A stretch of DNA of 64,000 bases from Microcoleus sp. FACHB-68 (GCF_014695715.1 NZ_JACJOT010000003.1:124001-188000), one strand, 5' to 3'. Shown: positions 37,441-47,854, counted from the stretch's first letter. Translations and numbers: made by a program. The notes: generated by a model from the letters alone, not told the origin.

Positions 37441-39861
37441 ATGAAATTTGCTTATATATTACCAGCCATCGCACTACTAACCGGCACAGTCGGAACCGTT
37501 GCACTACAACCGCCACAAATTAATGAGCCGGCAGTTCAAATCAGCCAAACCAACCCCAGCAATACCCCCGCCTACCAACCCGACAACCCACCCGGCGGCT
37601 TATTTGTCCTCTCAAAAGAAGGCAAACAACAAGTTTTTCCCCTCAAACATACCGACGTTAAAGCCAAAATTGCCGGCAATGTTTCCCGCGTTGAAGTTAC
37701 GCAAACCTTTGAAAACCCTTTTAAAGAACCCTTAGAAGCCATTTATGTGTTCCCGCTTCCCGATGAAGCAGCGGTAGATGACATGGAAATAAAAATCGGT
37801 GATCGGATTATTAAAGGTGATATAAAAAAACGCGAGGAAGCGCAAAAAATTTACGAACAAGCTGTTCGGGAAGGACGCACTGCCGGCCTTTTAGAGCAAG
37901 AACGAGATAACATCTTTACCCAATCCCTCGCTAATATCAAACCCGGTGAAAAAATTGATGTTACGATTCGCTACACTGATAGCTTAAAATTTGAAGGAGG
38001 AAATTACGAATTCGTCTTCCCAATGGTTGTAGGGCCACGATACATTCCTGGCAACCCAATTTCTCCAAATGGCGATACTGATCGTGTTACCGATGCCTCC
38101 CGCATCACCCCACCTGTCCTCAAACCCGGAACTCGTTCGGGACATGATATTAACGTTACCGTAGAAATTGACGCCGGCATCCCGATTCAACAGGTGCAAT
38201 CAACTTCTCATAAAATCCGCACCGAACGCACCGGCAGCACCACAAAAGTACAATTAGCGCAAGAAGATAATATTCCCAACAAAGATTTGATTCTGCGCTA
38301 TCAAGTTGCCGGAGAAAATACGCAAGCCACTGTCTTAACCCAAACAGATGATCGCGGCGGTCATTTCGCTGTTTATCTCATCCCCGCAGTTGATTATAAA
38401 TCTAACGAAATTGTCCCTAAAGATGTTGTCTTTTTAATGGATACCTCTGGCTCTCAGTCAGGCGATCCGATTATAAAATCTAAGGAATTGATGCGCCGGT
38501 TTATCAACGGACTCAATCCTAACGACACATTTACCATCATTGACTTTGCCAATACCGCCACGCAACTGTCACCGGCACCCCTCCCCAATACCCCCGCCAA
38601 CCGGCAGAAAGCAATGGCTTATATCGAGCAGCTAGATGCCAATGGCGGCACAGAATTGCTCAACGGCATCCGTGCCGTGTTGAATTTTCCTGCTGCAAAA
38701 GAGGGCCGGCTTCGCAGCGTTGTTCTCCTCACCGATGGCTACATTGGCAATGAAAATGAGGTGATGGCCGAAGTGCAAAGCAAATTAAAATCTGGCAACC
38801 GGCTGTATAGTTTTGGTGTGGGTAGTTCTGTTAATCGATTTTTACTCAATCGCCTTGCTGAAGTGGGAAGAGGCACCTCTCAAGTTATTCGTCAAGATGA
38901 ACCCACCCAAGAAGTTGCCGAGAAGTTTTTCCGCCAAATTAACAATCCCGTCTTGACCAATATTCAAGTGAACTGGGAAGGTGAGGGAAAACCAGACCTT
39001 TATCCAAACGCGGTTCCAGACTTATTTGCACAGCAGCCATTAGTGTTATTTGGACGCAAACAAGATGGCAGAAAAGGACAGTTGAAAATCACCGGCACTG
39101 CAGCGGGTGGCAAGCGCTATGAACAGACTTTGAATGTTGATTTTGCCGGCACCGGCAACCCAGGTATCGCGCAACTGTGGGGGCGATCGCGGATTAAAGA
39201 TTTGATGAATCAAATGTTTGCCGGCGAAACAAAATCTGGTGTTGAAGCAGTGACGGATACCGCCTTAAGTTACCGGCTGCTGTCGCAGTACACCGCTTTT
39301 GTTGCCGTCAGCGAGGAAGTGCGCGTCAATCCCGATGGAACGCGCCAGCGAGTGCAAGTGCCGGTGGAGTTGCCAGACGGTGTCAGCTATGAAGGAATTT
39401 TTGGCCGGGATGAGAGGTTGATAACGACGGGTGTAGCTGCACCGGCACCTTCTAGCGCACCCCGCCAAATGAACCGCCTTCCCGGTTCTTCTTCAGGTGC
39501 CGATGTTGCAATTTCGGCGGCACCACCCGTTTTAGAGTCAAGAACTTCACCCTTAGAAGCCGAGAATTTTTCACAAAATGCCGATCGTATTGCAATTATC
39601 AGTGCAGATGGATTGGATCAAAGTGCGATCGCATCGCTAACCCAATATTTGAAAATCGTAACTTTGTCTCAAGAGATTGCCGGCGAAATTGTCCTAGAGT
39701 TCCCGGTTAAAAATGGCCGCGTTGGGCGGATCATCTTAGATGACAAAGCTTCGACAATCCAAGACATGACCGTGATCAATCAAATTAAGCAAGCGCTTGC
39801 CGGCTGGTCTGCACCGAGTTCTGTAGCCGGCAACATTCGTCTCAAACTGCGCGTTAACTGA
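37441..39861 (+). CDS. VIT and VWA domain exported protein
   Basis: 806 residues. An N-terminal signal peptide is likely (MKFAYILPAIALLTGTVGTV, cleavage near residue 25). A VIT domain spans ~50-180 (RVEVTQTFENPFKEPLEAIY, FPLPDEAAVDDMEI, GLLEQERDNIFTQSLANI). A von Willebrand A domain spans ~325-500 with the MIDAS motif DTSGS in DVVFLMDTSGS, then TELLNGIRAV and VLLTDGYIGNE. The C-terminal third has a Pro/Ser-rich linker and a ~90-residue module. The layout matches inter-alpha-trypsin-inhibitor heavy-chain-like proteins of cyanobacteria and the sortase-target type, but no LPxTG-like tail is visible. A metal-dependent adhesion or envelope scaffold role is probable. No operon partner. Confidence 0.88.
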   Translation: MKFAYILPAIALLTGTVGTVALQPPQINEPAVQISQTNPSNTPAYQPDNPPGGLFVLSKEGKQQVFPLKHTDVKAKIAGNVSRVEVTQTFENPFKEPLEAIYVFPLPDEAAVDDMEIKIGDRIIKGDIKKREEAQKIYEQAVREGRTAGLLEQERDNIFTQSLANIKPGEKIDVTIRYTDSLKFEGGNYEFVFPMVVGPRYIPGNPISPNGDTDRVTDASRITPPVLKPGTRSGHDINVTVEIDAGIPIQQVQSTSHKIRTERTGSTTKVQLAQEDNIPNKDLILRYQVAGENTQATVLTQTDDRGGHFAVYLIPAVDYKSNEIVPKDVVFLMDTSGSQSGDPIIKSKELMRRFINGLNPNDTFTIIDFANTATQLSPAPLPNTPANRQKAMAYIEQLDANGGTELLNGIRAVLNFPAAKEGRLRSVVLLTDGYIGNENEVMAEVQSKLKSGNRLYSFGVGSSVNRFLLNRLAEVGRGTSQVIRQDEPTQEVAEKFFRQINNPVLTNIQVNWEGEGKPDLYPNAVPDLFAQQPLVLFGRKQDGRKGQLKITGTAAGGKRYEQTLNVDFAGTGNPGIAQLWGRSRIKDLMNQMFAGETKSGVEAVTDTALSYRLLSQYTAFVAVSEEVRVNPDGTRQRVQVPVELPDGVSYEGIFGRDERLITTGVAAPAPSSAPRQMNRLPGSSSGADVAISAAPPVLESRTSPLEAENFSQNADRIAIISADGLDQSAIASLTQYLKIVTLSQEIAGEIVLEFPVKNGRVGRIILDDKASTIQDMTVINQIKQALAGWSAPSSVAGNIRLKLRVN

Positions 39862-40458
39862 GTTCTGAGTCCTGAGTGACGTTAGAGAGGGATTAATCCT
39901 AAGTCGTAAAGTCCTTTCTCGCCGGTTTCACGCTGATCGCCAGTTTTAGGCCGGCGCGTCACTCACTCACCAACTCAGGACTCAGGACTGAGCACTCACC
40001 CACTCAGCACTTAGAAGACTAAGTGCTTACTGTTGCAATAGCGTAGAACAGCCGGCATCAGCAATATAATAATATTAATTTACACTTGCAATTAAATTTG
40101 CATCTATAATAGAAGTTAAAAAATAGCTAACTCTGCTGTTTTCCCCCAAACGATACCTTTCTTAGCTATGTTTTTCACGGGGCTTTGCACGCACCTCTAT
40201 CAGAAATTGGATTGACACTGCCCTCAGACGTTTCTCATTAAGAAAATATTTGTTACAGAACCGAGTGTGAGCACTCATGCGAAAAGCCGAGTGCTGTAAA
40301 ATTTTTAATATAGAAGAGATTAAATTTTTATTTAAAATCTCATTCAAACTGTTTTGTTGAGTGACAAAACGGGAATTATATGCTTGAGCTACAGTCGGTG
40401 GGCGAGCGAATGTTCACCGCTTAAAGAAATAAAATTGCGAGTACCGGAGTCAACACAG
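39862..40458. repeat. Intergenic with long inverted repeats
   Basis: 597 bp. A perfect 12-bp inverted repeat, TGAGTCCTGAGT (39866-39877) and ACTCAGGACTCA (39973-39984), starts five bases after the VIT/VWA stop, with extra pairing nearby (GTGACG/CGTCAC). A separate hairpin, AGCACTTAG-AAGA-CTAAGTGCT, lies at 40006-40027. Neither has a T-run. They may end transcription or be a palindromic repeat family. No RNA gene is assigned. Confidence 0.6.
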
Positions 40459-41343
40459 ATGGAAGTTCGGGATTTACTCAATCGGTATGAATCAGGAGAA
40501 AGGAACTTTGCCGACTCCGATCTCAGTGGAGCCGATCTCAAAGGAGTCACTCTCGTTGGAGTTAACCTCACCAAAGCTAACCTTAGAGGTGCGGATCTCA
40601 GTAGAGCGGTACTTACCAAAACCGATCTCAGTAGCGCTTGTTTAAACTGGGCTAACCTGAGCTTTGTCAAAATGAGCGAAGGAAAATTGGCAGATGCAGA
40701 CCTCACCAAAGCCACCTTAACGGGTGCCTACATGGTAAAAGCCAAATTACCCAGAGCGAAACTCAGTGGCGCAAACCTCACCGGCGTTAACTTCCGAAGT
40801 GCGAATCTTTGGAGTGCCAACCTTTGCGGAGCAAATTTGCAAGGAGTTAACTTTCGGAATGCAAAACTCACGGGAGCCAATTTGAGTTGGGCGAACCTGT
40901 GCTGTGCAAGGCTAAGTGGAGCGATGCTTTATGGTGCAATTTTAAGCGGTGTGAACCTCAGCCAAGCTTACTTAAACGGGGTTGATCTCAATGGAAGCGA
41001 TCTCAACGGCATTAACCTAAGTGATGCTAAACTCAATAACGCAAATCTTGAAGGCTCTAACTTAGTTTCTGCCAATCTTACAGAAGCTCAGCTACGGTGG
41101 GCTAGCTTAATTGGGGCAGACTTGACAGGTGCCAACCTATCGCGAGCCTCGCTTTATAAATCTAACTTGGACTGGACAAGACTAAACCGGGCGGACTTAA
41201 CAGAAGCAGACTTAAGCGAAGCCACACTGATGGGCGCTTCCATTGATGGAGCTGAATTTGCCGGCGCAACGCTACCGGAGTTGACGAGACGCTATTTTTA
41301 CTTAACCGCTGATGGTTCTCCAACCCTGGCAGTTTCAACTTAA
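40459..41343 (+). CDS. Pentapeptide repeat protein
   Basis: About 294 residues, almost all A(D/N)LxX pentapeptides (GADLKGVTLVGVNLTKANLR and so on) that fold as a right-handed quadrilateral beta-helix. Residues 1-22 (MEVRDLLNRYESGERNFADS) are the cap common to cyanobacterial members. There is no signal peptide or extra domain, so it is cytoplasmic or thylakoid-associated; function is unknown for most of these proteins. The ATG at 40459 is chosen over the longer frame from 40354 because GGAG sits nine bases upstream and the family's cap starts here. A solitary gene, followed 62 bp later by cutA. Confidence 0.9.
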   Translation: MEVRDLLNRYESGERNFADSDLSGADLKGVTLVGVNLTKANLRGADLSRAVLTKTDLSSACLNWANLSFVKMSEGKLADADLTKATLTGAYMVKAKLPRAKLSGANLTGVNFRSANLWSANLCGANLQGVNFRNAKLTGANLSWANLCCARLSGAMLYGAILSGVNLSQAYLNGVDLNGSDLNGINLSDAKLNNANLEGSNLVSANLTEAQLRWASLIGADLTGANLSRASLYKSNLDWTRLNRADLTEADLSEATLMGASIDGAEFAGATLPELTRRYFYLTADGSPTLAVST

Positions 41344-41405
41344 AACTTAAAATGAAAGAGAAAAGTTTTGATCTTTAATGTTTAATTTTAGGCAATGGAC
41401 GGGGG

Positions 41406-41747
41406 ATGCAAAAAGATTCTAGGCCACCTCAGTACGCTGTGGTGATGGTGACAGCCGCTTCGCGCACGGAAGCAGAAATGATTGCCAAAGCTTTAATAGA
41501 AGCGCATCTGGCAGCTTGCGTGAGCTTGCTTCCCGTCCATTCAATTTACACTTGGCAGGGCGAAGTGCAATCAGAGGATGAGTGGCAACTGCTGATTAAA
41601 ACAGATTTGAGCAAATTTTCAGATTTGGAAAGCAAAGTGCGAGAACTGCACTCTTATGAAGTGCCAGAAATTATTGCATTGCCAATAGTTGCCGGCTCTC
41701 AGTCCTATTTAAAATGGATTTCTGAAAACGTGAAATCGGAAAAGTAA
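41406..41747 (+). CDS. cutA: Divalent-cation tolerance protein CutA
   Basis: 113 residues, the usual CutA1 length. It forms a ferredoxin-like trimer implicated in copper and other divalent metal tolerance. Characteristic stretches are VVMVTAASRTEAEMIAKALIE, AACVSLLPVHSIYTWQGEVQ and DEWQLLIKT, followed by LHSYEVPEIIALPI near the C-terminus. The upstream pentapeptide gene is co-oriented but probably not functionally linked. Downstream it converges on the giant DUF11 gene. Confidence 0.95.
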   Translation: MQKDSRPPQYAVVMVTAASRTEAEMIAKALIEAHLAACVSLLPVHSIYTWQGEVQSEDEWQLLIKTDLSKFSDLESKVRELHSYEVPEIIALPIVAGSQSYLKWISENVKSEK

Positions 41748-41827
41748 AGAGTGAACACGCCCCTAAAAATGCCAATAATTGGCTAGTTTGAAAGAGTAAA
41801 AGCTTAGGTTTTTTAGAGGCTATAAAA

Positions 41828-44800
41828 TCACTCAATAAATCGGGCACGGAAGCGGATAAATCCATAGGAATTCGCAGGATTTGAACCCGTTGCCGTGGGA
41901 ATGTTGCCTAAATTAACAATCACAGCCCCATTCGTATTGGCAGCCCCGCAGGGTTGGGGAGAGACACCGCCTGGAGGGGGAGGAATTAAGGTGCCGGCAG
42001 GATAAAATTGACCCCCATCTCCATCGGCACTATTGGTATAAGACTGCTGGGTTCCATTGAGCAAAACAGAGATGCCTTGAACCGCACCAAAAGCATTGGG
42101 AATAAAGCCCAAATTAGGCGGAACTAAGTCACACAAAACAACATTGCCGGCAGGTGTAGACCCATCCGAGAGAAAGTAAATTGTATATTCAATTTCATCA
42201 CCTGGCTGAACCCTGCCGCCATCGGTTCTTCCTAGCAAATAATTGCTGGGCCAGTTAGCAGCATTGTCATTGGCATCGGCTGGATCATCCACCAAATCAT
42301 TAAAGCTTGTCGAGTTAATTTGGGTCACTCTCTTCACCAGGCGCAGGTTTGGTTTTGCCGGCACCGCTACACTGGCTTGGTCATCTTCACCTGGGGCATT
42401 GTTTCCTGGAGTTGAGTCTGGATCACTTTGATCGGCGGCAGTGATAGCAGCAGTATTTGTCACCACACCCACGGTGTTCAGCGTCGCCCGAATAATTAAG
42501 GTGGCACCGGCACCATTGGTGACATTGCCCACATTCCAAAGGCCGGTTGTATTGTCGTAGGTTCCCTGACTCGGTGTTGCCGAGACAAACGTTAAACCTG
42601 CCGGCAACTGTTCAGTGACTTGCACTCCCGTCGCATTGGCAGGGCCGGTGTTGCTCAGAGTCACGGTATAAGCAATTGTCTGACCCACCGATGGATTAGC
42701 ATTATCCACCGTTTTAGCCAGTGACAGATCCGCCACCTGCTGGGATATACCCACGCTGGCTTGGTCATCTTCACTGGCATTGCCGTTGCCGGCAGTCGAG
42801 TCGGGGTCTGGCTGATCTGAGGCGCTAACTTGGGCGGTGTTGGTAATTGGATTGGTTGTATTGACTGTGGCAGTAATTCTGAGGGTAGCACCGGCACCAT
42901 TGGTGACATTGCCCACATTCCAAAGGCCGGTTGCATTGTCATAAGTTCCCTGACTGGGTGTTGCCGAGACAAAGGTTAAACCGGCAGGGATTTGGTCAGT
43001 GACTTGCACTCCCGTCGCATTGGCAGGGCCGGTGTTGCTCAGAGTCACGGTATAAGCAATTGTCTGACCCACCGATGGATTAGCATTATCCACCGTTTTA
43101 GCCAGTGACAGATCCGCCACCTGCTGGGATATACCCACGCTGGCTTGGTCATCTTCACTGGCATTGCCGTTGCCGGCAGTCGAGTCGGGGTCTGGCTGAT
43201 CTGAGGCGCTAACTTGGGCGGTGTTGGTAATTGGATTGGTTGTATTGACTGTGGCAGTAATTCTGAGGGTAGCACCGGCACCATTGGTGACATTGCCCAC
43301 ATTCCAAAGGCCGGTGGTATTGTCATAAGTCCCCTGACTGGGTGTTGCCGAGACAAACGTTAAGCCGGCAGGGATTTGGTCAGTGACTTGTACTCCCGTC
43401 GCATTGGCAGGGCCGGTGTTGGTTAAGGTGACGGTGTAGGTGATATTCTGACCTACTCCGGGACTGGGATTATCAACAGTTTTAGCTACAGATAAATCGG
43501 CTTGCTGTTGTGGTACTGTCACCGTGCCGGTGTTATCTGTCGGATCTGGATCTGGCTGATCTGAAGCGGAAATGGTTGCGGTATTTGTAATGGGGTTAGT
43601 CGTGTTAACAGTGGCGGTAATGGTTAAGGTAACAGCAGCCCCATTAGCAACAGTCCCTACAGTCCAAAGGCCGGTTGTATTATCGTAGGTTCCCTGACTC
43701 GGTGTTGAGGAGACAAAGGTTAAACCGGCAGGGATTTGGTCAGTAATGGCAACATTGGTGGCAGTGGAAGGGCCGGTGTTGGTTAAGGTAACGGTGTAAT
43801 TAATCGTTTGCCCAACCGTGGGATTGGGATTGTCTACCGTTTTGGTTACGGCGAGATCGGCGGGTGGAATGATCTCGGTTGTATCCTGGCTTTGGTTGTT
43901 CGTATTATTCGGATCTGTGACACCGGCAGGAGGTGCAACAGTCGCCGTATTGGTTAAAGTGCCGGTGGCATTTGCGGCAACGGTGGCGTTGATAGTGAGG
44001 GTAATGCTTTGTCCGGTTGCCAGAGTTAAGCCAGTCCAAGCGCCGGTTGCTGGGTCATAAGTGCCGGTGCTGGGAGTGTAGGTGGGGTTAGTGATGCCGG
44101 CAGGAATCGGATCAGTAACGGTGACGCTATTAACGGTGCTCGTGCCGTTGTTGGTTACGGTAATGGTATAAGCGATGGCGCTGCCGGCAGTGGTGCTCGT
44201 TTGATTGTCGGTTTTTGCGATCCCTAAGTCAGCGGATGGAGGGCCAATGGTCGTAGTATCGGTGGCGCTTTCGCTGGTGTTATTACCGCCACTACCGTCA
44301 TTGTCTACCGGATCGGCAGTATCATTGGGCCGGCGCACGGTAGCGGTGTTGGTTAATGTGCCGGTGGCGGTTGGAGAGACGGTTCCGGTTACTGTGTAGG
44401 TAGCGGTGGCTCCGCTATTGAGATTAACGGTGGTGTTGATGGCATTTCCTGTACCATTGGCCGTTCCACAAGCGCCAGTGCCGGCAGTAATTGCACAAGT
44501 CCAGTTAACGTCGGTAATACTCGCTGGAATGTTATCGATCACCGTTGCGCCGATGGCTGTACTGGGTCCATTATTCGTGACTGTAATGGTATAAGTAATC
44601 GGGCTGCCTGCTGCAATGGTTGTAACATTATCCGTTTTAGCAATTGTGAGATTGGCGGCTGCAACAGTGATACTTCCATCAAGCGCGATGGGTGTAGATG
44701 GTAAATATGTCCACGTGTCAATGCCTTTGTCATTACCAAATTCCGTCTGAAAGCCGCTAAAGTTTCCAAACCTGTGAGCGCCAGTGCTACTGGGAACTCC

Positions 44801-46267
44801 AGCTATCGCACTGATTGGGTTAGGAGGTGTGGTGCCGGTTAAGCCGGTATCATCGTAATAAACGGTATCGGTACTTCCCCCTATTGGAATTTGCCGCTGA
44901 ATAATCAGACCCCCTGCATTATTTTCAGGATCTAAAAAGGGAAAATGTACTTCACCGCCATTGAGTGTCATTGAAGCACCGTAGGGAATAAGACTAGCAG
45001 AAATGGGATTTCCAAAGCCATCTCGGCCATCCCATTGCACGGTATTTAACCCACCTACGGCAATACCTCTCAAGATCCGATCAATTGGGTCGTTATAATC
45101 TCCGTCTTGGTTGACATCGATCTGAATGGTGTAAGTAACCCCTGTAATGCTTGCCGGTGCATTAAAGCTAAAGTCGCCTCCCTCCACTGGAGTGCTTCCC
45201 ATTTGATTCGGCGTTCCTTCACGCCCAGTAAATGTGAAATTAGTTGGGATAGGGGGTGGGGCTGCTGGGGTAAGGAGCCATGTACTGCCGCTGGGAGAAG
45301 TGGCAAATGTCGGTAAGTCTGCTGCGGGGACGTTTAGAAAAACCTTTTCGGTGGGATTTACGAGAATCCCTGCTGGGAGTGTTCCCCCAGCATCCAGCCG
45401 GATCGAGCGATAAAGTGCATTGCCGGCTGTGTCTGTAAAGCCTCTTTTATTGGCAAAATAGATAAATCCAAACGGCTGCAAACCGTTCAGGTCAACAAAG
45501 TAGCGATAACCATCCTCTGTTTGAATGTAGGTTCGTGAACTGATGGGACTGGTATTGGTTGTCCCGCTGGCGTCGGTACTTCCCATATTGAGCGCTAGGT
45601 ATTCTGCATAAACTCGCCCTGCAATAGGTACCCCTCCATTAGTGACTGTGATATCCCAGGCGGCGACTGTTTGAAGTTGTGTGCCATCTGTGGGGAAGGC
45701 GACATTTGCACCTCTTGCGGTTGGGTTGCCAATGGCACCGGCGCTAAAAAATGGGGCGTGAAATTCTACTTCATAAATTCCTGTTTCCGTGGCTACGACA
45801 GTGCAAGGAGTGTAACCACCGGCTGCTGGAAGTGGGCCAGCCGCTTCTTTGGCAAGGGTATCAATAAACCCAAAGCCCGTTGCTTGATTAACGTCGCAAG
45901 TGCCATTTTGTCCACCAAACGGACTGCGGTAAACAATATCTGTGATGCCGGCACCCGCCCCAGCGTCGTAGCTATTGGGAACGCTAGAACCGAGGTTAAT
46001 TGTTTCGCCGGCATTGACGTAAACTTTTAAGGTTGTCCGTCGGGGGATGCCGGCTGTGGGGGCAAGATTTGTCCACTCTAGAAAGGGTCTATTGCCCCCA
46101 CTTGAGACTAACTCTCGGCTGCCTTCTGCCTGAGCCGGCGCTGTGCAGTAGCCGGCGACACAAGCAGCCAAAATTAAGGAAGCAGGAAAAGTGGAGAAAT
46201 TAACAGGTTTTTTAATTTCTAGTTGATGATTTACTTTTTTCGATAAATTAATATTTTGTGAACCCAT
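41828..46267 (-). CDS. Giant DUF11-repeat exported surface protein
   Basis: 1479 residues. A long signal region is present (ASLILAACVAGYCTAPAQAE, cleavage after AQA near residue 47). The first ~530 residues form a unique beta-rich part with two calcium-like motifs (DVNQDGDYNDPIDR). Then come seven DUF11 domains, each with AKTxDN...GxxIxYTxTxxNxGPxxATxVxVxDxIPAGL and a GTYDxxTGxW block. The last differs and ends FIRFRARFIE without a sortase or membrane anchor. DUF11 modules are immunoglobulin-like stalks of cell-surface or sheath proteins. Three repeats are nearly identical at DNA level (384-bp period), showing recent unequal exchange or duplication. AGGAG sits seven bases before the ATG. Adhesion or sheath role inferred. 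Confidence 0.9.
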   Translation of the reverse strand: MGSQNINLSKKVNHQLEIKKPVNFSTFPASLILAACVAGYCTAPAQAEGSRELVSSGGNRPFLEWTNLAPTAGIPRRTTLKVYVNAGETINLGSSVPNSYDAGAGAGITDIVYRSPFGGQNGTCDVNQATGFGFIDTLAKEAAGPLPAAGGYTPCTVVATETGIYEVEFHAPFFSAGAIGNPTARGANVAFPTDGTQLQTVAAWDITVTNGGVPIAGRVYAEYLALNMGSTDASGTTNTSPISSRTYIQTEDGYRYFVDLNGLQPFGFIYFANKRGFTDTAGNALYRSIRLDAGGTLPAGILVNPTEKVFLNVPAADLPTFATSPSGSTWLLTPAAPPPIPTNFTFTGREGTPNQMGSTPVEGGDFSFNAPASITGVTYTIQIDVNQDGDYNDPIDRILRGIAVGGLNTVQWDGRDGFGNPISASLIPYGASMTLNGGEVHFPFLDPENNAGGLIIQRQIPIGGSTDTVYYDDTGLTGTTPPNPISAIAGVPSSTGAHRFGNFSGFQTEFGNDKGIDTWTYLPSTPIALDGSITVAAANLTIAKTDNVTTIAAGSPITYTITVTNNGPSTAIGATVIDNIPASITDVNWTCAITAGTGACGTANGTGNAINTTVNLNSGATATYTVTGTVSPTATGTLTNTATVRRPNDTADPVDNDGSGGNNTSESATDTTTIGPPSADLGIAKTDNQTSTTAGSAIAYTITVTNNGTSTVNSVTVTDPIPAGITNPTYTPSTGTYDPATGAWTGLTLATGQSITLTINATVAANATGTLTNTATVAPPAGVTDPNNTNNQSQDTTEIIPPADLAVTKTVDNPNPTVGQTINYTVTLTNTGPSTATNVAITDQIPAGLTFVSSTPSQGTYDNTTGLWTVGTVANGAAVTLTITATVNTTNPITNTATISASDQPDPDPTDNTGTVTVPQQQADLSVAKTVDNPSPGVGQNITYTVTLTNTGPANATGVQVTDQIPAGLTFVSATPSQGTYDNTTGLWNVGNVTNGAGATLRITATVNTTNPITNTAQVSASDQPDPDSTAGNGNASEDDQASVGISQQVADLSLAKTVDNANPSVGQTIAYTVTLSNTGPANATGVQVTDQIPAGLTFVSATPSQGTYDNATGLWNVGNVTNGAGATLRITATVNTTNPITNTAQVSASDQPDPDSTAGNGNASEDDQASVGISQQVADLSLAKTVDNANPSVGQTIAYTVTLSNTGPANATGVQVTEQLPAGLTFVSATPSQGTYDNTTGLWNVGNVTNGAGATLIIRATLNTVGVVTNTAAITAADQSDPDSTPGNNAPGEDDQASVAVPAKPNLRLVKRVTQINSTSFNDLVDDPADANDNAANWPSNYLLGRTDGGRVQPGDEIEYTIYFLSDGSTPAGNVVLCDLVPPNLGFIPNAFGAVQGISVLLNGTQQSYTNSADGDGGQFYPAGTLIPPPPGGVSPQPCGAANTNGAVIVNLGNIPTATGSNPANSYGFIRFRARFIE
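42613..43380. repeat. Two 384-bp tandem copies inside DUF11 gene
   Basis: Units 42613-42996 and 42997-43380 are nearly identical, each encoding one 128-residue DUF11 domain, and a less similar unit flanks each side. The long stretches without synonymous differences point to recent duplication or gene conversion. Copy number may vary between strains and collapse in short-read assemblies. Confidence 0.9.
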
Positions 46268-46732
46268 TATTTTCTCCTGCTTCCCTATTGGCTTTTTCCG
46301 CCTGTTTGTAGCGGGTTCTGCACCGGCTTTTGCAACCCAAAGCCGCTAAACAATTTGTTCAGCTTCACGGTTAAATGTCAATATAGCCACAAGATGCCCA
46401 AATTCAGCATCAATCAATTCATGGCCTATTTATTCAGACAAAGTCGGTGTGGCTGTAACGATTTTTAGTAGCGCTTGTCGCTCTCTGAGAGTAGTTTAAA
46501 CTCCAACTCGTACTTTTGCGCTAGGGTGGGGTGCCGGCGATTGAAAATTTTTATGAGGATAATCTTTTAAGAATTGTAAATAGTAATCAAGAATCCTTCT
46601 GTGCCGGCGCGTCGAATATACTTTTAGCCCATAAAAACGAAAAATAGGGGCGTTGGCTACGCCGGCGCTCTTAACGCCTACAGCCAATCGCCCCTACAGA
46701 TGTCAGTCAGATATCAGCCTAAATGTAAGGCT
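46268..46732. repeat. Intergenic with TAGGGGCG inverted repeat
   Basis: 465 bp between the DUF11 start and the hppD stop. At 46645-46696 the arms TAGGGGCGTTGGCT and AGCCAATCGCCCCTA pair with one bulged base around a GC-rich loop. This is a common cyanobacterial hairpin repeat, and it lies where hppD transcription should end. A minus-strand frame at 46496-46687 reads through it and looks non-coding. Confidence 0.6.
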
Positions 46733-47854
46733 TTACAAATTCCCGCGCAAGGCTTGTTCGCGCTCGACGGCTTTAAATAATGCTTCAATGTTGCCGTGTC
46801 CGAATAGGCGAGTGCCGTGGCGCTGAATGATTTCTAAAAAGAGGGTGGGCCGGCCTTGAATTGGCTTGGTAAAGACTTGCATCAAGTAGCCTTCTTCGTC
46901 ACGATCTGCTAAGACTCCCAGTTCGCGCAATACTGAGATATCTTCGTCGATTTCGCCAATGCGTTCTTCGAGCATATCGTAGTAGGTATCAGGCGTGCGT
47001 AAAAATTCCATGCCGTTTCCGCGCAGGGATTGCACTGTTTGCACGATGTCGTTTGATAGCATGGCGATGTGCTGAATTCCTGGGCCGTTATTGAACATCA
47101 GGAATTCTTGAATTTGCGATTTTTGTGTTCCTAAAACCGGCTCGACAATCGACATTTTGATTGAGCCAATCCCGTTCTGAGCGACTGCATAGTGCATTCC
47201 GCTGACGGAACTCGTAACATCAAGATTGTAGGAATTTTGGAAGCCGAGGGCTTGGCAATAGTAATCAACCCATTGTTGGAGTTCGCCTTCTGGAACGCAC
47301 AAAACCATGTGGTCGATTGAGGAAAGTCCTGTCGATAAGGTGATGGGCGGATTTTTAATGGTTTCAAAGTTGGGTAAAAATGCGCCTTCGTAATTATCGC
47401 GTTGGATAAAGGAGTGAACAAAGTCGCCACAAACTCCGATGGTTGCTTTAATGGCTTGTCCGTTTTCGTCTTCACAAACGGTTGGTTCCAGGATGGGTTT
47501 GGCACCCCGTTTTACGGATTCTTCAAAGGCGTAAACGGCATCATCGACTTTGAAGGCAATATCTTTGACGCCATCACCATGTTTTGCGACGTGTTTGCTA
47601 ACTTGGCTCTCTTGCTCGAATGAGGAGGTGAAGACAAACCGAATGTTGCGCTGTCTGGACACATAGGAGACGTGATCACGCACGCCGGTTTCAAAGCCGG
47701 CATAAGCAATGGGCTTAAACCCAAATGCTGTGCGGAAAAAGTGCATTGTTTGAAATGCGTTACTAACGTAATACTCTACATAGTCGATGCCCTTAATTCG
47801 TAAAAAATCGGTTTCTTGTGCCGGCGCAACTTCGTTTTTAATTCCGACTACCAT
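46733..47854 (-). CDS. hppD: 4-hydroxyphenylpyruvate dioxygenase
   Basis: Fe(II)-dependent dioxygenase of 373 residues that converts 4-hydroxyphenylpyruvate to homogentisate, the precursor of tocopherols in cyanobacteria and the entry to tyrosine breakdown. The facial triad is H182 (SSIDHMVLCV), H262 (GPGIQHIAML) and E341 (PTLFLEIIQR). The C-terminal RHGTRLFGHGNIEALFKAVE gate helix is present. The N-terminal half is the degenerate second vicinal-oxygen-chelate domain (GIDYVEYYVSNAFQTMHFFR). AGGAG lies nine bases before the ATG. It stands alone; plastoquinone in cyanobacteria is made by another route, so vitamin E synthesis is its likely use. Confidence 0.96.
   Translation of the reverse strand: MVVGIKNEVAPAQETDFLRIKGIDYVEYYVSNAFQTMHFFRTAFGFKPIAYAGFETGVRDHVSYVSRQRNIRFVFTSSFEQESQVSKHVAKHGDGVKDIAFKVDDAVYAFEESVKRGAKPILEPTVCEDENGQAIKATIGVCGDFVHSFIQRDNYEGAFLPNFETIKNPPITLSTGLSSIDHMVLCVPEGELQQWVDYYCQALGFQNSYNLDVTSSVSGMHYAVAQNGIGSIKMSIVEPVLGTQKSQIQEFLMFNNGPGIQHIAMLSNDIVQTVQSLRGNGMEFLRTPDTYYDMLEERIGEIDEDISVLRELGVLADRDEEGYLMQVFTKPIQGRPTLFLEIIQRHGTRLFGHGNIEALFKAVEREQALRGNL

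Noticed and set aside
46496-46687. 63-codon minus-strand frame beside hppD
   Set aside because: Reads through a hairpin repeat, with no start signal or homology-like content.
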